Part shown: in pieces, positions 24,359 through 33,363 of the stretch
How the letters are laid out: each line of letters begins with the position of its first letter
How positions within the stretch are numbered: the first letter of the stretch is position 1
Source: Aliidiomarina minuta
GTDB taxonomy: Bacteria > Pseudomonadota > Gammaproteobacteria > Enterobacterales > Alteromonadaceae
NCBI RefSeq assembly: GCF_003987145.1
Contig: NZ_PIPL01000002.1
Coordinates: forward strand, 124,001 to 188,000
Length of the DNA: 64,000 bases
Reading direction: 5' to 3'
Notes under the pieces: generated by a model
The model's input: only the letters and a program-made list of their open reading frames with translations
The model's database searches: none
Told to the model about the DNA's origin: nothing
Translations under genes and position numbers: made by a program

Positions 24359-26434
24359 TTACTGCTGCTTTTCGCTACTCCATGTTTTTTCAGGATCTTC
24401 CTCGACATCCAGTTCTTCGTCATGTTTCGCCATATCCCAGGGTAAGGTGCCTGGACTCACCTGCAGGAAAGCCAGATAGTTTTCAAACTGGTTTAATACA
24501 TCGTCGATAACATCTTTCTCCGGGTAGCCGTAAATATCATAAGCCTGACCGCCCTGACGCAGAAATACTTCGGCAGTAGCAAATTTCTCGCGTGTTTTAG
24601 GGCTGCGATGCAGCACTGGATATGCATAATCCGGTAGTGGGTGTTCCCGTAATCTGACTTCGTAAAAGAAATCCAGCTGCCCTTCAAGCTTCACTTCAAG
24701 ATAGGTGCGCTGGTTGTTCTCATCCCAGATAACGTCGGCAGGCCATTTTTTCTCGACCAGTTTGTCTTTAATTTTAAGCAGGATTGGATGCACCTCCTTT
24801 TCAATATACTGCTGGATCTGATCCTGGCGTGGAAAGTCAATCAGTCCAGACAGCCGGGTCTCCCAGGAACCCTTGCCCTGGCCGCTGTTTACGCGGGCTC
24901 CTTTAGTATGCGCTTTCAGGCTACCGTGTTGCAGACCCTCTATTCTTAACGCCTGCAGCATACCAAAAGCAGCTATGAGCAGAATCACTGCAAAGGGCAG
25001 GGCGCTGGTGACCGAGGCGGTTTGCAGTGCCTCCAGGCCGCCGGCTAACAGCAGTACGGACGCGACGACACCTTCGACAGAAGCCCAGAATACGCGTTGC
25101 CACACCGGCGTATTCATGACCCCCCCAGAGGCCAGGGAGTCAACCACGAGAGAGCCTGAATCAGAAGATGTTACGAAGAAAGTGATAATTAATAGCACAG
25201 TGAGCATGGAAATGATGGTACTGAATGGCAGCAGGTCATACATACGGAAAAGCGCCACGGCATGATCGGCCTGAACTTCATCAATTAACGAGGTATAACC
25301 TTCCACCATAATCAGGTTGAGCGCAGTATCACCAAAGACGCTGAACCATAAAAAAGTAAACATAGTGGGTACAAACATAACCCCAAAAACAAACTGGCGA
25401 ATAGTACGGCCGCGGCTTATCTTGGCAATAAACAGACCGACAAAGGGTGCCCAGGAAATAGTCCAGCCAAAAATGAACAGGGTCCAGTCACCAATCCAGT
25501 CACTGCGCTCATAAGCCTGCAAACTGAAAGTCCGTTCGACGATATTATTCAGATAAGCGCCTGTGTTCTGAAGGAAGGTTTCCAGCAATAAAACACTGGG
25601 CCCCACGATAAATACAAAACCCAGCAAAAAAAGTACCAACGTCATGTTGATAATAGACAGGCGCTTAATGCCTTTATCCAGGCCCGCAACCACAGAGGCG
25701 ATAGCCCCCAGCGTAATGCCGGCAATAAACATGATTTGCACGCCGGTATTTACCGGGACCCCCCATAATGAATTAACCCCAGCGTTGATTTGAGTAACCG
25801 ACAGACCTAAGGTAGTGGCTATGCCAAACATAGTGCTGAGAATGGCGAAAGTGTCTATGGTATGCCCTAAGGGGCCGTATATTTTATCGCCAATTAACGG
25901 GTATAGGGCCGAGCGCATAGAAAGCGGCAAACCGTGACGGAAGGCAAAATAAGCCAGCACCAGACCGGTCAGGCCATAGATGGCCCAGATATGAAAGCCC
26001 CAGTGGAAAAAGGATATCTGCATAGCTTGCTGCGCTGAGTCTAATGTTTCAGCGGCTCCTGCCGGCGGGTCGGCATAATGCAGAACCGGCTCGGCGACGC
26101 CGAAAAAGAGTAAAGCAATGCCATAGCCAGCGGAGAAGAGCATGGCAAACCAGGCGGGGAAACTGTATTCGGCTTCTGCATGATCAGGCCCTAGTTTGAT
26201 ACGACCCCACTTGGTAAGAGCAATGCTGATAATGAAAACCAGAAAAATAGCCACGGAGAGCATGTAAAACCAACCAAAGGTATCGGTTATGAAGCTCAAC
26301 GTATCAGCGAAAATTTCGCCGGCTAGTTCAGGGCTGCTGATGGTACCTATAATGATCAGGGCAATAACGGTGATGGCTGGCAGGAAAACAGGCAATAACA
26401 ATGTAGACTTAGCAGCAGGGGATGCGCGGCTCAT
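24359..26434 (-). CDS. BCCT-family choline/betaine transporter (BetT-like)
   Basis: A 691-residue secondary transporter of the betaine/choline/carnitine family. It has about 12 membrane segments between residues 15 and 510. The signature region in TM8 is WTISWAPFVGLFIAKISRGRT, and the conserved tryptophan-rich segment is SFFHWGFHIWAIYG. A cytoplasmic C-terminal domain of about 180 residues (from about 510) resembles the regulatory tail of BetT-type carriers, which senses osmotic stress. The ATG is preceded by GGGAG. The substrate is probably choline or glycine betaine, taken up with protons or sodium. It is transcribed divergently from a predicted ion channel. Confidence 0.88.
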   Translation of the reverse strand: MSRASPAAKSTLLLPVFLPAITVIALIIIGTISSPELAGEIFADTLSFITDTFGWFYMLSVAIFLVFIISIALTKWGRIKLGPDHAEAEYSFPAWFAMLFSAGYGIALLFFGVAEPVLHYADPPAGAAETLDSAQQAMQISFFHWGFHIWAIYGLTGLVLAYFAFRHGLPLSMRSALYPLIGDKIYGPLGHTIDTFAILSTMFGIATTLGLSVTQINAGVNSLWGVPVNTGVQIMFIAGITLGAIASVVAGLDKGIKRLSIINMTLVLFLLGFVFIVGPSVLLLETFLQNTGAYLNNIVERTFSLQAYERSDWIGDWTLFIFGWTISWAPFVGLFIAKISRGRTIRQFVFGVMFVPTMFTFLWFSVFGDTALNLIMVEGYTSLIDEVQADHAVALFRMYDLLPFSTIISMLTVLLIITFFVTSSDSGSLVVDSLASGGVMNTPVWQRVFWASVEGVVASVLLLAGGLEALQTASVTSALPFAVILLIAAFGMLQALRIEGLQHGSLKAHTKGARVNSGQGKGSWETRLSGLIDFPRQDQIQQYIEKEVHPILLKIKDKLVEKKWPADVIWDENNQRTYLEVKLEGQLDFFYEVRLREHPLPDYAYPVLHRSPKTREKFATAEVFLRQGGQAYDIYGYPEKDVIDDVLNQFENYLAFLQVSPGTLPWDMAKHDEELDVEEDPEKTWSSEKQQ

Positions 26435-26543
26435 GGGCTAACTCCCTAATCATGAAAGAAAAATCAGATAACTTTACAGATGCTAGCAGCTGGCTGGCTG
26501 AATACAAGGCACTAAAACAAAGCTGACAATAAGGAAAAGGTAC

Positions 26544-28454
26544 ATGTTTCAACTGCGAGTGGTTGATCGTTTAAAGTATTATCTGGAGCGTCAGCTGGCT
26601 AAAGGGGCCCTGTATCAATTACTGGTGGTCTGGGTTCTGGTCGCTATTATTTCTGTAATTGGTGGATTGTTGGTGATGTGGGTCCGGGAGCCCGGGCAGA
26701 CCGCCTCAGAGATTATCTGGTGGTCCTTTTTGCGCTTATCTGATCCCGGTTACCTGGGTGATGACGAAGGCATGTGGCGTCGCTTTATCTCCACTATTCT
26801 GACAGTCCTTGGCTATGTGCTTTTCATGGGTACGCTGGTGGCTATTATGACGCAGTGGTTGTTTCGCAAAATGCGCACACTGGAGCAAGGCCTGACCCCG
26901 GTTGCTTTGCAACAGCATCTGGTTATTCTTGGCTGGAACTCACGCACTTTGCCCATTGCGACTGAGTTGATGAGCACCCGGGGCGGCGCATATCTGGATA
27001 TTAAAGGCAAAAAAACCAAACCCAAGCTAGCCATTCTGGCGGATGATATTACGCTGGGGCCGAGCGCTGAGTTATTCAGCAACCAACTGCTGTATAAGCA
27101 ACGGCGTCGGGTGGTCATGCGTTCAGGATCCATACTGAATCCTGTGCACATGCATCGGGTAGCCGCTGGCAAGGCGCGGGCAGTCATTATTCCCTCGCGT
27201 AGTGACTTTGGCGGCAGCCTCTTAAGTGCTGATGCCGAAGTGGTGAAAATCTTGCTATCACTGAATATGCAGGAACATGAGGCGGGACGGCCTGCGGTGG
27301 TCGCCGAATTGCAAAGCGTGGACAAAATCCCATTGGCACTGCACTCCTATCATGGCCCTTTGCAACTGGTTGCCAGCGATATTGCGATTGCCCGCATGGT
27401 GACTCAAAGCCTGCTCCACCCCGGCGTAGCTGAAGTACTGAATAATCTGCTGGTCGATCCTAAAGGTTGTCAACTGCACCTTGCTCAGCCAGGAATGTTG
27501 CAGGGACGTACCTGGAAAGAGGTTGACGGGCATTTTGAGGCAGCGATTCCAATCGGTCTGGTACGCGCAGAAGAAGGGCATTGGGTACCTTTATTGAACC
27601 CGGCTCCAGAGACGCGCATTACCGCTCAGGATAAGCTGGTGCTGCTGGCTGATCATAGTCAGGACATTGTGCTGCTCCCACCTAAACATAAAGTTGAAAA
27701 GGCATTACCTGAGAGCCTGAAACTCACCAGAAAAGTAGCGAGAAGTGGTAAGCGTATACTGGTCTTAGGATGGAATAACAAAGTTCCGACTTTTGTGCAT
27801 CAGCTGGCCAGTTTCCGGGAACATGATTTTGAGCTGACTCTGGTTTCTTCTTTGGCGGTGGAGGAGCGGCAATCTTTACTGGTAGACGCAGATATTCGTT
27901 ATCAGCTGCAACAACTGGATTATACCATTCCTGGTAATATGCAAAAGCTGCAACCAGCAAGCTTCGATACGGTGATTTTATTTGGTAGTGACCGCTTACA
28001 GACCGGTGAAGAAGCGGATGCCCGCAGTATAGTGGCGAATCAGTTACTGGACTACTTACTTAAGTCCAGTTCACGTCGGCCGCAGATCCTGCTGGAACTT
28101 ACCGATCCTAATAACGTGGGTTTCGTACACACAGCAGGTAGTGAAGTGTTACAAACTTCGTCTATGATCAGTCACGTACTGGCTCAGCTGGCGGTTTACC
28201 CAGAGTTACGTGCCGTTTACGATGAGTTATTGGCGGCTAACGGTAATAACATGATATTGCTACCTGTCCCTGATGAGTGGTTCGGCGTGCATAGCTTCCG
28301 TCAGTTACAGCGGGCAGTCAGTGAGCAGGGCGCTGTTTTACTCGGGCTGAAAGAGGAAAATCAGCCCTTGGCGCTTAATGTTGAACCTGCGAAGGTAATT
28401 GATATCGCTCAGGGTCTGCAGCTTGTGATTATGCAGAGTAACCTTGATGGATAG
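26544..28454 (+). CDS. CASTOR/POLLUX-like ion channel with RCK-type domains
   Basis: A 636-residue protein with two membrane helices (about residues 24-46 and 85-108) around a pore-loop-like segment, IIWWSFLRLSDPGYLGDDEG. The pore segment resembles the ADSGN-type filter of plant CASTOR/POLLUX nuclear channels rather than the TVGYG of potassium channels. Two Rossmann-like TrkA-N domains follow (HLVILGWNSRTLPIATEL near residue 130 and RILVLGWNNKVPTFVHQL near 408). Bacterial homologues exist, but their ion selectivity and ligand are not established. Divergence from an osmolyte carrier hints at a role in osmotic ion homeostasis. Confidence 0.8.
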   Translation: MFQLRVVDRLKYYLERQLAKGALYQLLVVWVLVAIISVIGGLLVMWVREPGQTASEIIWWSFLRLSDPGYLGDDEGMWRRFISTILTVLGYVLFMGTLVAIMTQWLFRKMRTLEQGLTPVALQQHLVILGWNSRTLPIATELMSTRGGAYLDIKGKKTKPKLAILADDITLGPSAELFSNQLLYKQRRRVVMRSGSILNPVHMHRVAAGKARAVIIPSRSDFGGSLLSADAEVVKILLSLNMQEHEAGRPAVVAELQSVDKIPLALHSYHGPLQLVASDIAIARMVTQSLLHPGVAEVLNNLLVDPKGCQLHLAQPGMLQGRTWKEVDGHFEAAIPIGLVRAEEGHWVPLLNPAPETRITAQDKLVLLADHSQDIVLLPPKHKVEKALPESLKLTRKVARSGKRILVLGWNNKVPTFVHQLASFREHDFELTLVSSLAVEERQSLLVDADIRYQLQQLDYTIPGNMQKLQPASFDTVILFGSDRLQTGEEADARSIVANQLLDYLLKSSSRRPQILLELTDPNNVGFVHTAGSEVLQTSSMISHVLAQLAVYPELRAVYDELLAANGNNMILLPVPDEWFGVHSFRQLQRAVSEQGAVLLGLKEENQPLALNVEPAKVIDIAQGLQLVIMQSNLDG

Positions 28455-28597
28455 CTAATATATGCAGTGGGGTTATAAGTCAGGCAGAACCGTCGCATCT
28501 AAGAAGCCACTCATCGAAGGCGGCGCTGGAACTTCCGCAAAGGGCGCGACAATATGGTAAGCATAAGAATGGAACAAGGCTATAAGGGTTTTATCGA

Positions 28598-29641
28598 GTG
28601 ATTAAATTATTGATGGTATCGCTATGTACAGCAATGCTGGCTGCCTGTAGCGGTGAACCAGAACATGATGAAGACGTTGGCGAAGAGCGACGTACCCCTA
28701 TTGCCGCTTATGAAGTTGTGCCCCGGGACCTGTCACGGCAGGTAACTTTGTCAGCCACGGTAGAGCCACGCATTTTGATTCACCTGAATAGCCGTACTCA
28801 AGGCACAGTCCAGCATGTTCACGTTGAAGAAGGCGACGCTGTGGAAGCGGGTCAACTGTTGGCTGAGTTTGATGTTTCCGAACATGCAGTGGAATTACGT
28901 CGTGCTGAAGCCAGAGAGCAGGAAGCCCGGCTCGAATACGAGCGAGTGCAGCAGCTACGTGATAGCGACTCTATTAGTGTTGCAGAGCAACAACGTGCTG
29001 AAGCAGCGTTTAAAGTCGCTGAAGCAGAACGTGAATTGTGGCAGACACGAATGAATTTTGGACGAATTCTGGCGACTCAGGATGCGGTTGTTGTGGAACG
29101 GCATATCGAGCAAGGAGAATCGGTTGAAAACCAGGAGCCCTTATTTGAGCTCGCGGTTATGCGCGAGCTGGTCCTGCGGCCCGGTGTATCAGAACGTGAT
29201 GTTCGCTATCTGACCGTTGGTCAGCGAGTACCTGTGAGGCTGGATGCCATGCCAGGTGAGTTTATCGAGGGCACGATCCGACGGATTTTTCCTATGGCAG
29301 ACCGTTCCAGCCGGTTGGTTCAGGTTGAAATTTTACTGCCGGAGAATAGTTTTGAAGAAGGTATTCGACCCGGGTTTCTGGGCCGTATTCCTATGATCAT
29401 TGATGCTCGACCGAATACTCTTGCAGTGCCCGCCGCAGCTATTGGTGATGGTGACGGCGAGCGTTACATATACCTGATACGGGATGAGCGACTGCATTAT
29501 CAGTCAGTTGAAACGGGGATCACTCGTGGTCAGTGGACTGAAATTACAGCGGGCATTGAAGCCGAAGATGTGGTGCTGGCGACGAATCCAATAGATATGA
29601 GCGAAGGAACCGCCGTGCGCATTGTAAACTGGCGGGGTTGA
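28598..29641 (+). CDS. RND efflux adaptor lipoprotein
   Basis: A 347-residue membrane fusion protein. The signal peptide ends in a lipobox, LAAC, so the mature protein should be lipid-anchored in the periplasm. Lipoyl-like halves (GTVQHVHVEEGDAVEAGQLLAEF and ATQDAVVVERHIEQGESV) flank a coiled-coil hairpin at about residues 95-150, and beta-barrel and membrane-proximal domains follow. The start is GTG at 28598 with AAGGG upstream; an ATG six codons later is an alternative. It is followed after one base by its pump gene. The stretch of about 140 bp upstream shows no clear operator. Confidence 0.87.
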   Translation: MIKLLMVSLCTAMLAACSGEPEHDEDVGEERRTPIAAYEVVPRDLSRQVTLSATVEPRILIHLNSRTQGTVQHVHVEEGDAVEAGQLLAEFDVSEHAVELRRAEAREQEARLEYERVQQLRDSDSISVAEQQRAEAAFKVAEAERELWQTRMNFGRILATQDAVVVERHIEQGESVENQEPLFELAVMRELVLRPGVSERDVRYLTVGQRVPVRLDAMPGEFIEGTIRRIFPMADRSSRLVQVEILLPENSFEEGIRPGFLGRIPMIIDARPNTLAVPAAAIGDGDGERYIYLIRDERLHYQSVETGITRGQWTEITAGIEAEDVVLATNPIDMSEGTAVRIVNWRG

Positions 29642-29642
29642 T

Positions 29643-32600
29643 ATGAGTAAGGATAGCAGACGCGGTCTCGCAAGCCTGGCTATTCGCCGGCCCATAGGAA
29701 CACTGTCAATTGCCTCTGTGATTATTGTACTGGGCCTGTTCTTTGTGCAGCGCTTACCTGTCGATCTGCTTCCGCATATTGAGTATCCGCAAATTACCAT
29801 AACGGTCAATTACCCAGGGGTAGCACCTGAGGTCATGGAAGAGCAGGTTACCCGGGTGATTGAGCGCAACATGGCGGGCGCAGAGAACCTTGTGCTGCTG
29901 GATAGCCGTGCCTCTGAGGGGCGTACCAACGTTAATTTACACTTTGAACTGGGTACTAATCTGGATCTGGCCTTACAGGATGCGGGGCGTCTGCTTGAGT
30001 TAGCCCGCACTCAGTTACCTGCGGATATTGAACCGCCACGCCTTTATAAGCGTGACCCTTCGCAGGATCCAGTATGGCAGGCAGGCTTCAGTTCCAGTAT
30101 ACGTTCTGAGGTCGAGGTTCACGACTGGGTTATCAACCAGCTTACTCCACAATTAAATGCCATTAATGGGGTCGCTTCGGTAGAAGCCGCGGGTGGTCAG
30201 GAACGGGAAATACAGGTTGTTGTTGATCAGCATCGGCTGCGCGCTTTTGGCATTACCATGAATGATGTGAACGATTTACTGGCCGCAGAAAATGTAGATA
30301 TAGCCGGTGGCTGGATGACTTCGGAAACTTTTGATGTGATGGCCAAAACAGACGGCATGCTGACTTCAGCTGAGGATGTTCGAAACCTGCTGTTGACGGT
30401 ACCAGACAGCGAGCAGCGTATAAGATTAAGTGAAGTCGCAGAGGTTGAAGACGGTCATCGCGAGCAGCGTTTATTTGCGCGACTGAATGGTACCCCGGCG
30501 GTTCAAGTGTCGGTGACTAAGCAGCCTGAATCCAATACTGTGGATGTGGTAGAGCAGGTGCAGGCGGTCATGGCGCAGCTAGAACGTTCAGGTTTTTTAC
30601 CGGAGGATATTGAATATCAGGCTATTGATGACCCTGCCTATTTCATTCGTGGCGCTATCACCAGTGTGGGTACGGCTGCTTTATTGGGTGGGTTGCTTGC
30701 CATGCTCATGGTGTTCTTATTCCTCGGGAGTCTGCGCAAAAGTTTTGTAATAGGGCTGTCTATTCCTATTGCGATTATGGCGACTTTTAGTCTGATGGGA
30801 TTAAGTGGCCTGACATTGAATGTTATCAGTTTAGGGGGGCTGGCGTTAGGTGTGGGGCTGCTGCTGGATAACGCTATTGTCATGCTGGAAAATATATTCC
30901 GCCATAAAGAACAGCTGGGTAAAAGCGCGGATGAATCAGCACATGCGGGCGCGCGCGAGGTGACTTCGGCGATCACTGCCGGTACGTTGACTAACTTAGC
31001 GGCGGTGTTGCCTTTTCTGCTGATTACAGGTTACGCGGCAATGATATTCCGTGAACTGATTTTAACCATTTCATTCGCCATTCTTGCAACCCTGGCTGCG
31101 GCTTTGACCGTAGTGCCTATGCTGGCTGCGTTGCTAGCGCGTATTAAATGGCAAAGTGGGCTATCGGAGTCGCGGTTAATACGTGGCTTTGATCAGATTA
31201 TTGATGTTGTTCGTCATGGTTATGTTAAAGCGCTTAAACCGGTATTACGCTTTCATTATATGACTATTCTGGTAGCTGCTTTGGCAGTGTTTGGCATTAT
31301 TCGTATTGGTGGTGAGTTAGGTAACGAGTTTCTACCTCAGGTAGACGATGGTGGTGTTGGTGTTCGGCTTAGCCTGCCCAGCGGCACGCCTCCAGATGAG
31401 ACTGACAGGGCCGCGCGGCAGATTGAAGAAGTGATTATGCAAATGCCTTATGTAGAATCTGTTTTCGCTCTGGTGGGAGGGCACCTGGGAGGTGGTATTG
31501 TCAATCCACGACCAGGCACCAGTAATTTGAGAATCCAATTGGAACCTGCCTCTCAGCGCCCTGATATGAGCGCAGGCAGATGGGTTAATGAAGCGCAGTC
31601 GCGTCTGGATGAGTTGGATTTACCTGGTGCCCGTATCAGCGTGCGGCCGCCGTCTATTTCCGGTCTGCAATTCAGTCCGGGTGGCAGCGATTTTTCAATC
31701 AGCATTGTCGGCGAAGATTTAATGGGATTACGTCATACCGCCAGGGACGTAGCGGCCAGGCTGCAGGGCATTGAAGGTCTGGAAGGCGTTGAAGTCGGGC
31801 GGGAAGATCAAAGCCCGCTGATGCGTATTTTGGTGGATCGTGAACGCGCGGCTGACCTGGGGTTACGGGTTTCTGAAGTAGGGCGAGCCGTTCGTGATGC
31901 TGTGGATGGCGCTGTGCCAACCCGCTTTATCGATGGTTCTTACGAGTATGACATTCGGGTACGTTTGCCGCGCGATCAGGTCGCCGACGAAGAAGTACTG
32001 GGTAATCTGATTCTGTTTCGGGTGCAGGGCGAACCTGTTTTGCTGCGCGATGTGGCCGAATTTCAACTGGGCGAGGGACCCGCTCATATTGAACGTGAAA
32101 ATCAGAATCGGGTAGTGCGTATTAACGGCGATATTAATACGGAAGCTTCTGACGTCGGTACTATCATGGCGGAAGTGGAGCGGCGCATGGCCGATTTTGA
32201 TTTACCAGAAGATTTCAGTCTCATTTATTCTGGCCAGTGGGAAACTATTCAGGAAACCAATCAGGAACTGCAAACCGTCGTTCTGTTGGCGCTGTTTCTG
32301 GTATTTGTGGTATTGGCAGTACAATACGAACGTCTGAGCAACCCACTGGTTATTCTGACCGCCGCGCCTCTGTCGCTGCTAGGTGTGGTGGGCATTCTGG
32401 GGTTAACCGGTACAGCCATGTCTGCGCCAGTACTAATAGGCGTCGTACTACTGATCGGCATAGTAGTCAACAACGCTATTTTACTGGTCGAGTACATAGA
32501 AGTGGGTCGTCGTGAACAGGGCCTGAGCGTTTATGACGCTGTATTAGGAGCCGCCAGTGTGCGTCTGCGGCCAATTTTGATGACTACATTAACCACCGTA

Positions 32601-32804
32601 CTGGGCATGTTGCCATTGGCTATTGGGCTGGGTCAGGGGGCGGAAATTATGCACCCACTGGCACTGGCTGTGGTGGGCGGACTGAGCGTGTCTATGTTTT
32701 TGACCCTGTTCTTAGTCCCCGCGTTTTATATGATAGTCAGTGGCATTGCGGAACGCATTAAGGCCTTACTTACTGGGCAAAAAGATACTGGGCAAAAGGC
32801 ATAA
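29643..32804 (+). CDS. RND-family efflux pump
   Basis: A 1053-residue inner-membrane exporter of the AcrB/HAE superfamily. It begins with the usual cytoplasmic lead and first helix (SLAIRRPIGTLSIASVIIVLG). The proton-relay region is GVGLLLDNAIVMLENIFRHKEQ, and the second half carries LIGIVVNNAILLVEYIE and RLRPILMTTLTTVLGMLP. In the first repeat the relay pair reads Leu-Asp-Asn rather than Asp-Asp, which occurs in some branches of the family and may indicate different coupling. The start codon is one base after the adaptor stop, implying coupled translation. No outer-membrane channel is linked. Confidence 0.9.
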   Translation: MSKDSRRGLASLAIRRPIGTLSIASVIIVLGLFFVQRLPVDLLPHIEYPQITITVNYPGVAPEVMEEQVTRVIERNMAGAENLVLLDSRASEGRTNVNLHFELGTNLDLALQDAGRLLELARTQLPADIEPPRLYKRDPSQDPVWQAGFSSSIRSEVEVHDWVINQLTPQLNAINGVASVEAAGGQEREIQVVVDQHRLRAFGITMNDVNDLLAAENVDIAGGWMTSETFDVMAKTDGMLTSAEDVRNLLLTVPDSEQRIRLSEVAEVEDGHREQRLFARLNGTPAVQVSVTKQPESNTVDVVEQVQAVMAQLERSGFLPEDIEYQAIDDPAYFIRGAITSVGTAALLGGLLAMLMVFLFLGSLRKSFVIGLSIPIAIMATFSLMGLSGLTLNVISLGGLALGVGLLLDNAIVMLENIFRHKEQLGKSADESAHAGAREVTSAITAGTLTNLAAVLPFLLITGYAAMIFRELILTISFAILATLAAALTVVPMLAALLARIKWQSGLSESRLIRGFDQIIDVVRHGYVKALKPVLRFHYMTILVAALAVFGIIRIGGELGNEFLPQVDDGGVGVRLSLPSGTPPDETDRAARQIEEVIMQMPYVESVFALVGGHLGGGIVNPRPGTSNLRIQLEPASQRPDMSAGRWVNEAQSRLDELDLPGARISVRPPSISGLQFSPGGSDFSISIVGEDLMGLRHTARDVAARLQGIEGLEGVEVGREDQSPLMRILVDRERAADLGLRVSEVGRAVRDAVDGAVPTRFIDGSYEYDIRVRLPRDQVADEEVLGNLILFRVQGEPVLLRDVAEFQLGEGPAHIERENQNRVVRINGDINTEASDVGTIMAEVERRMADFDLPEDFSLIYSGQWETIQETNQELQTVVLLALFLVFVVLAVQYERLSNPLVILTAAPLSLLGVVGILGLTGTAMSAPVLIGVVLLIGIVVNNAILLVEYIEVGRREQGLSVYDAVLGAASVRLRPILMTTLTTVLGMLPLAIGLGQGAEIMHPLALAVVGGLSVSMFLTLFLVPAFYMIVSGIAERIKALLTGQKDTGQKA

Positions 32805-32805
32805 A

Positions 32806-32831
32806 AAAAGGTCGGTTTACACCGACCTTTT
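32806..32831. terminator. Bidirectional terminator between the RND pump and csp gene
   Basis: Arms AAAAGGTCGGT and ACCGACCTTTT around a TTAC loop provide a GC-rich stem flanked by A on one side and T on the other. This serves both the plus-strand pump and the minus-strand cold-shock gene. Confidence 0.93.
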
Positions 32832-32869
32832 ATGAATCTCTTAGCGTGCAAGCCAGAGTGTCCTTTAGA

Positions 32870-33079
32870 TTATAAAGGAGTGACGTTCTCGGCTTGAGGG
32901 CCTTTTTGACCTTGAGTCACAGAGAACTGCACCTTTTGGCCTTCAGCTAGTGAACGGAAACCGTCCGCATTGATAGCGCTAAAGTGAACGAATACGTCCG
33001 GACCTTCTGCGCGCTCAAGAAAACCAAAACCTTTAGATTCGTTGAACCATTTTACGGTGCCAGTGATGACTTCAGACAT
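32870..33079 (-). CDS. Cold-shock domain protein (CspA family)
   Basis: A 69-residue single cold-shock domain. RNP1 is KGFGFLE and RNP2 is VFVHFSAI, with the usual start TGTVKWFNESKGFG. Proteins of this family bind single-stranded RNA or DNA and act as RNA chaperones. The predicted promoter lies about 145 nt upstream of the coding region, giving a long leader typical of cold-inducible csp genes. I cannot tell whether this paralogue is cold-induced or constitutive. Confidence 0.93.
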   Translation of the reverse strand: MSEVITGTVKWFNESKGFGFLERAEGPDVFVHFSAINADGFRSLAEGQKVQFSVTQGQKGPQAENVTPL

Positions 33080-33231
33080 AACTTATCCTGATTTTTAACT
33101 ATTAAATTGCATAGCCTTTCGGCTGATTATCGCTGGAAGCAGCAAGGACTTATGTGGAACAGGACGAGATTCTACCAAACGGGGAAGGTCGTACGTGTCT
33201 ATAAATTCGAGCTGATATTCAAGCTTCTATC

Positions 33232-33259
33232 AGTATACATCTGAATAGCAGGGGGTCAA
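33232..33259 (-). promoter_or_regulatory. Promoter of the csp gene with long 5' leader
   Basis: On the minus strand TTGACC (33254-33259) and TATACT (33232-33237) are separated by 16 nt, a strong sigma70-type pair. Transcription from about 33225 would give a leader of about 145 nt before the csp start codon, similar in length to thermoregulated csp leaders. AGGATA close to the ATG is the ribosome binding site. Confidence 0.65.
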
Positions 33260-33363
33260 ATTAATTTGTATATCTATATGCAGATTCTTCAGGTGAAGCC
33301 TTTACTGAGCTGCTTTATACTGGACTCAATTATGTAGGCTATTAATTCCATCAGGAGTAAATA

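Noticed and set aside
32870..33363. Small RNA gene in the csp to cysteine-synthase gap
   Set aside because: The region is explained by the csp leader and promoter plus the short upstream region of the next gene; no independent terminator is present on either strand.
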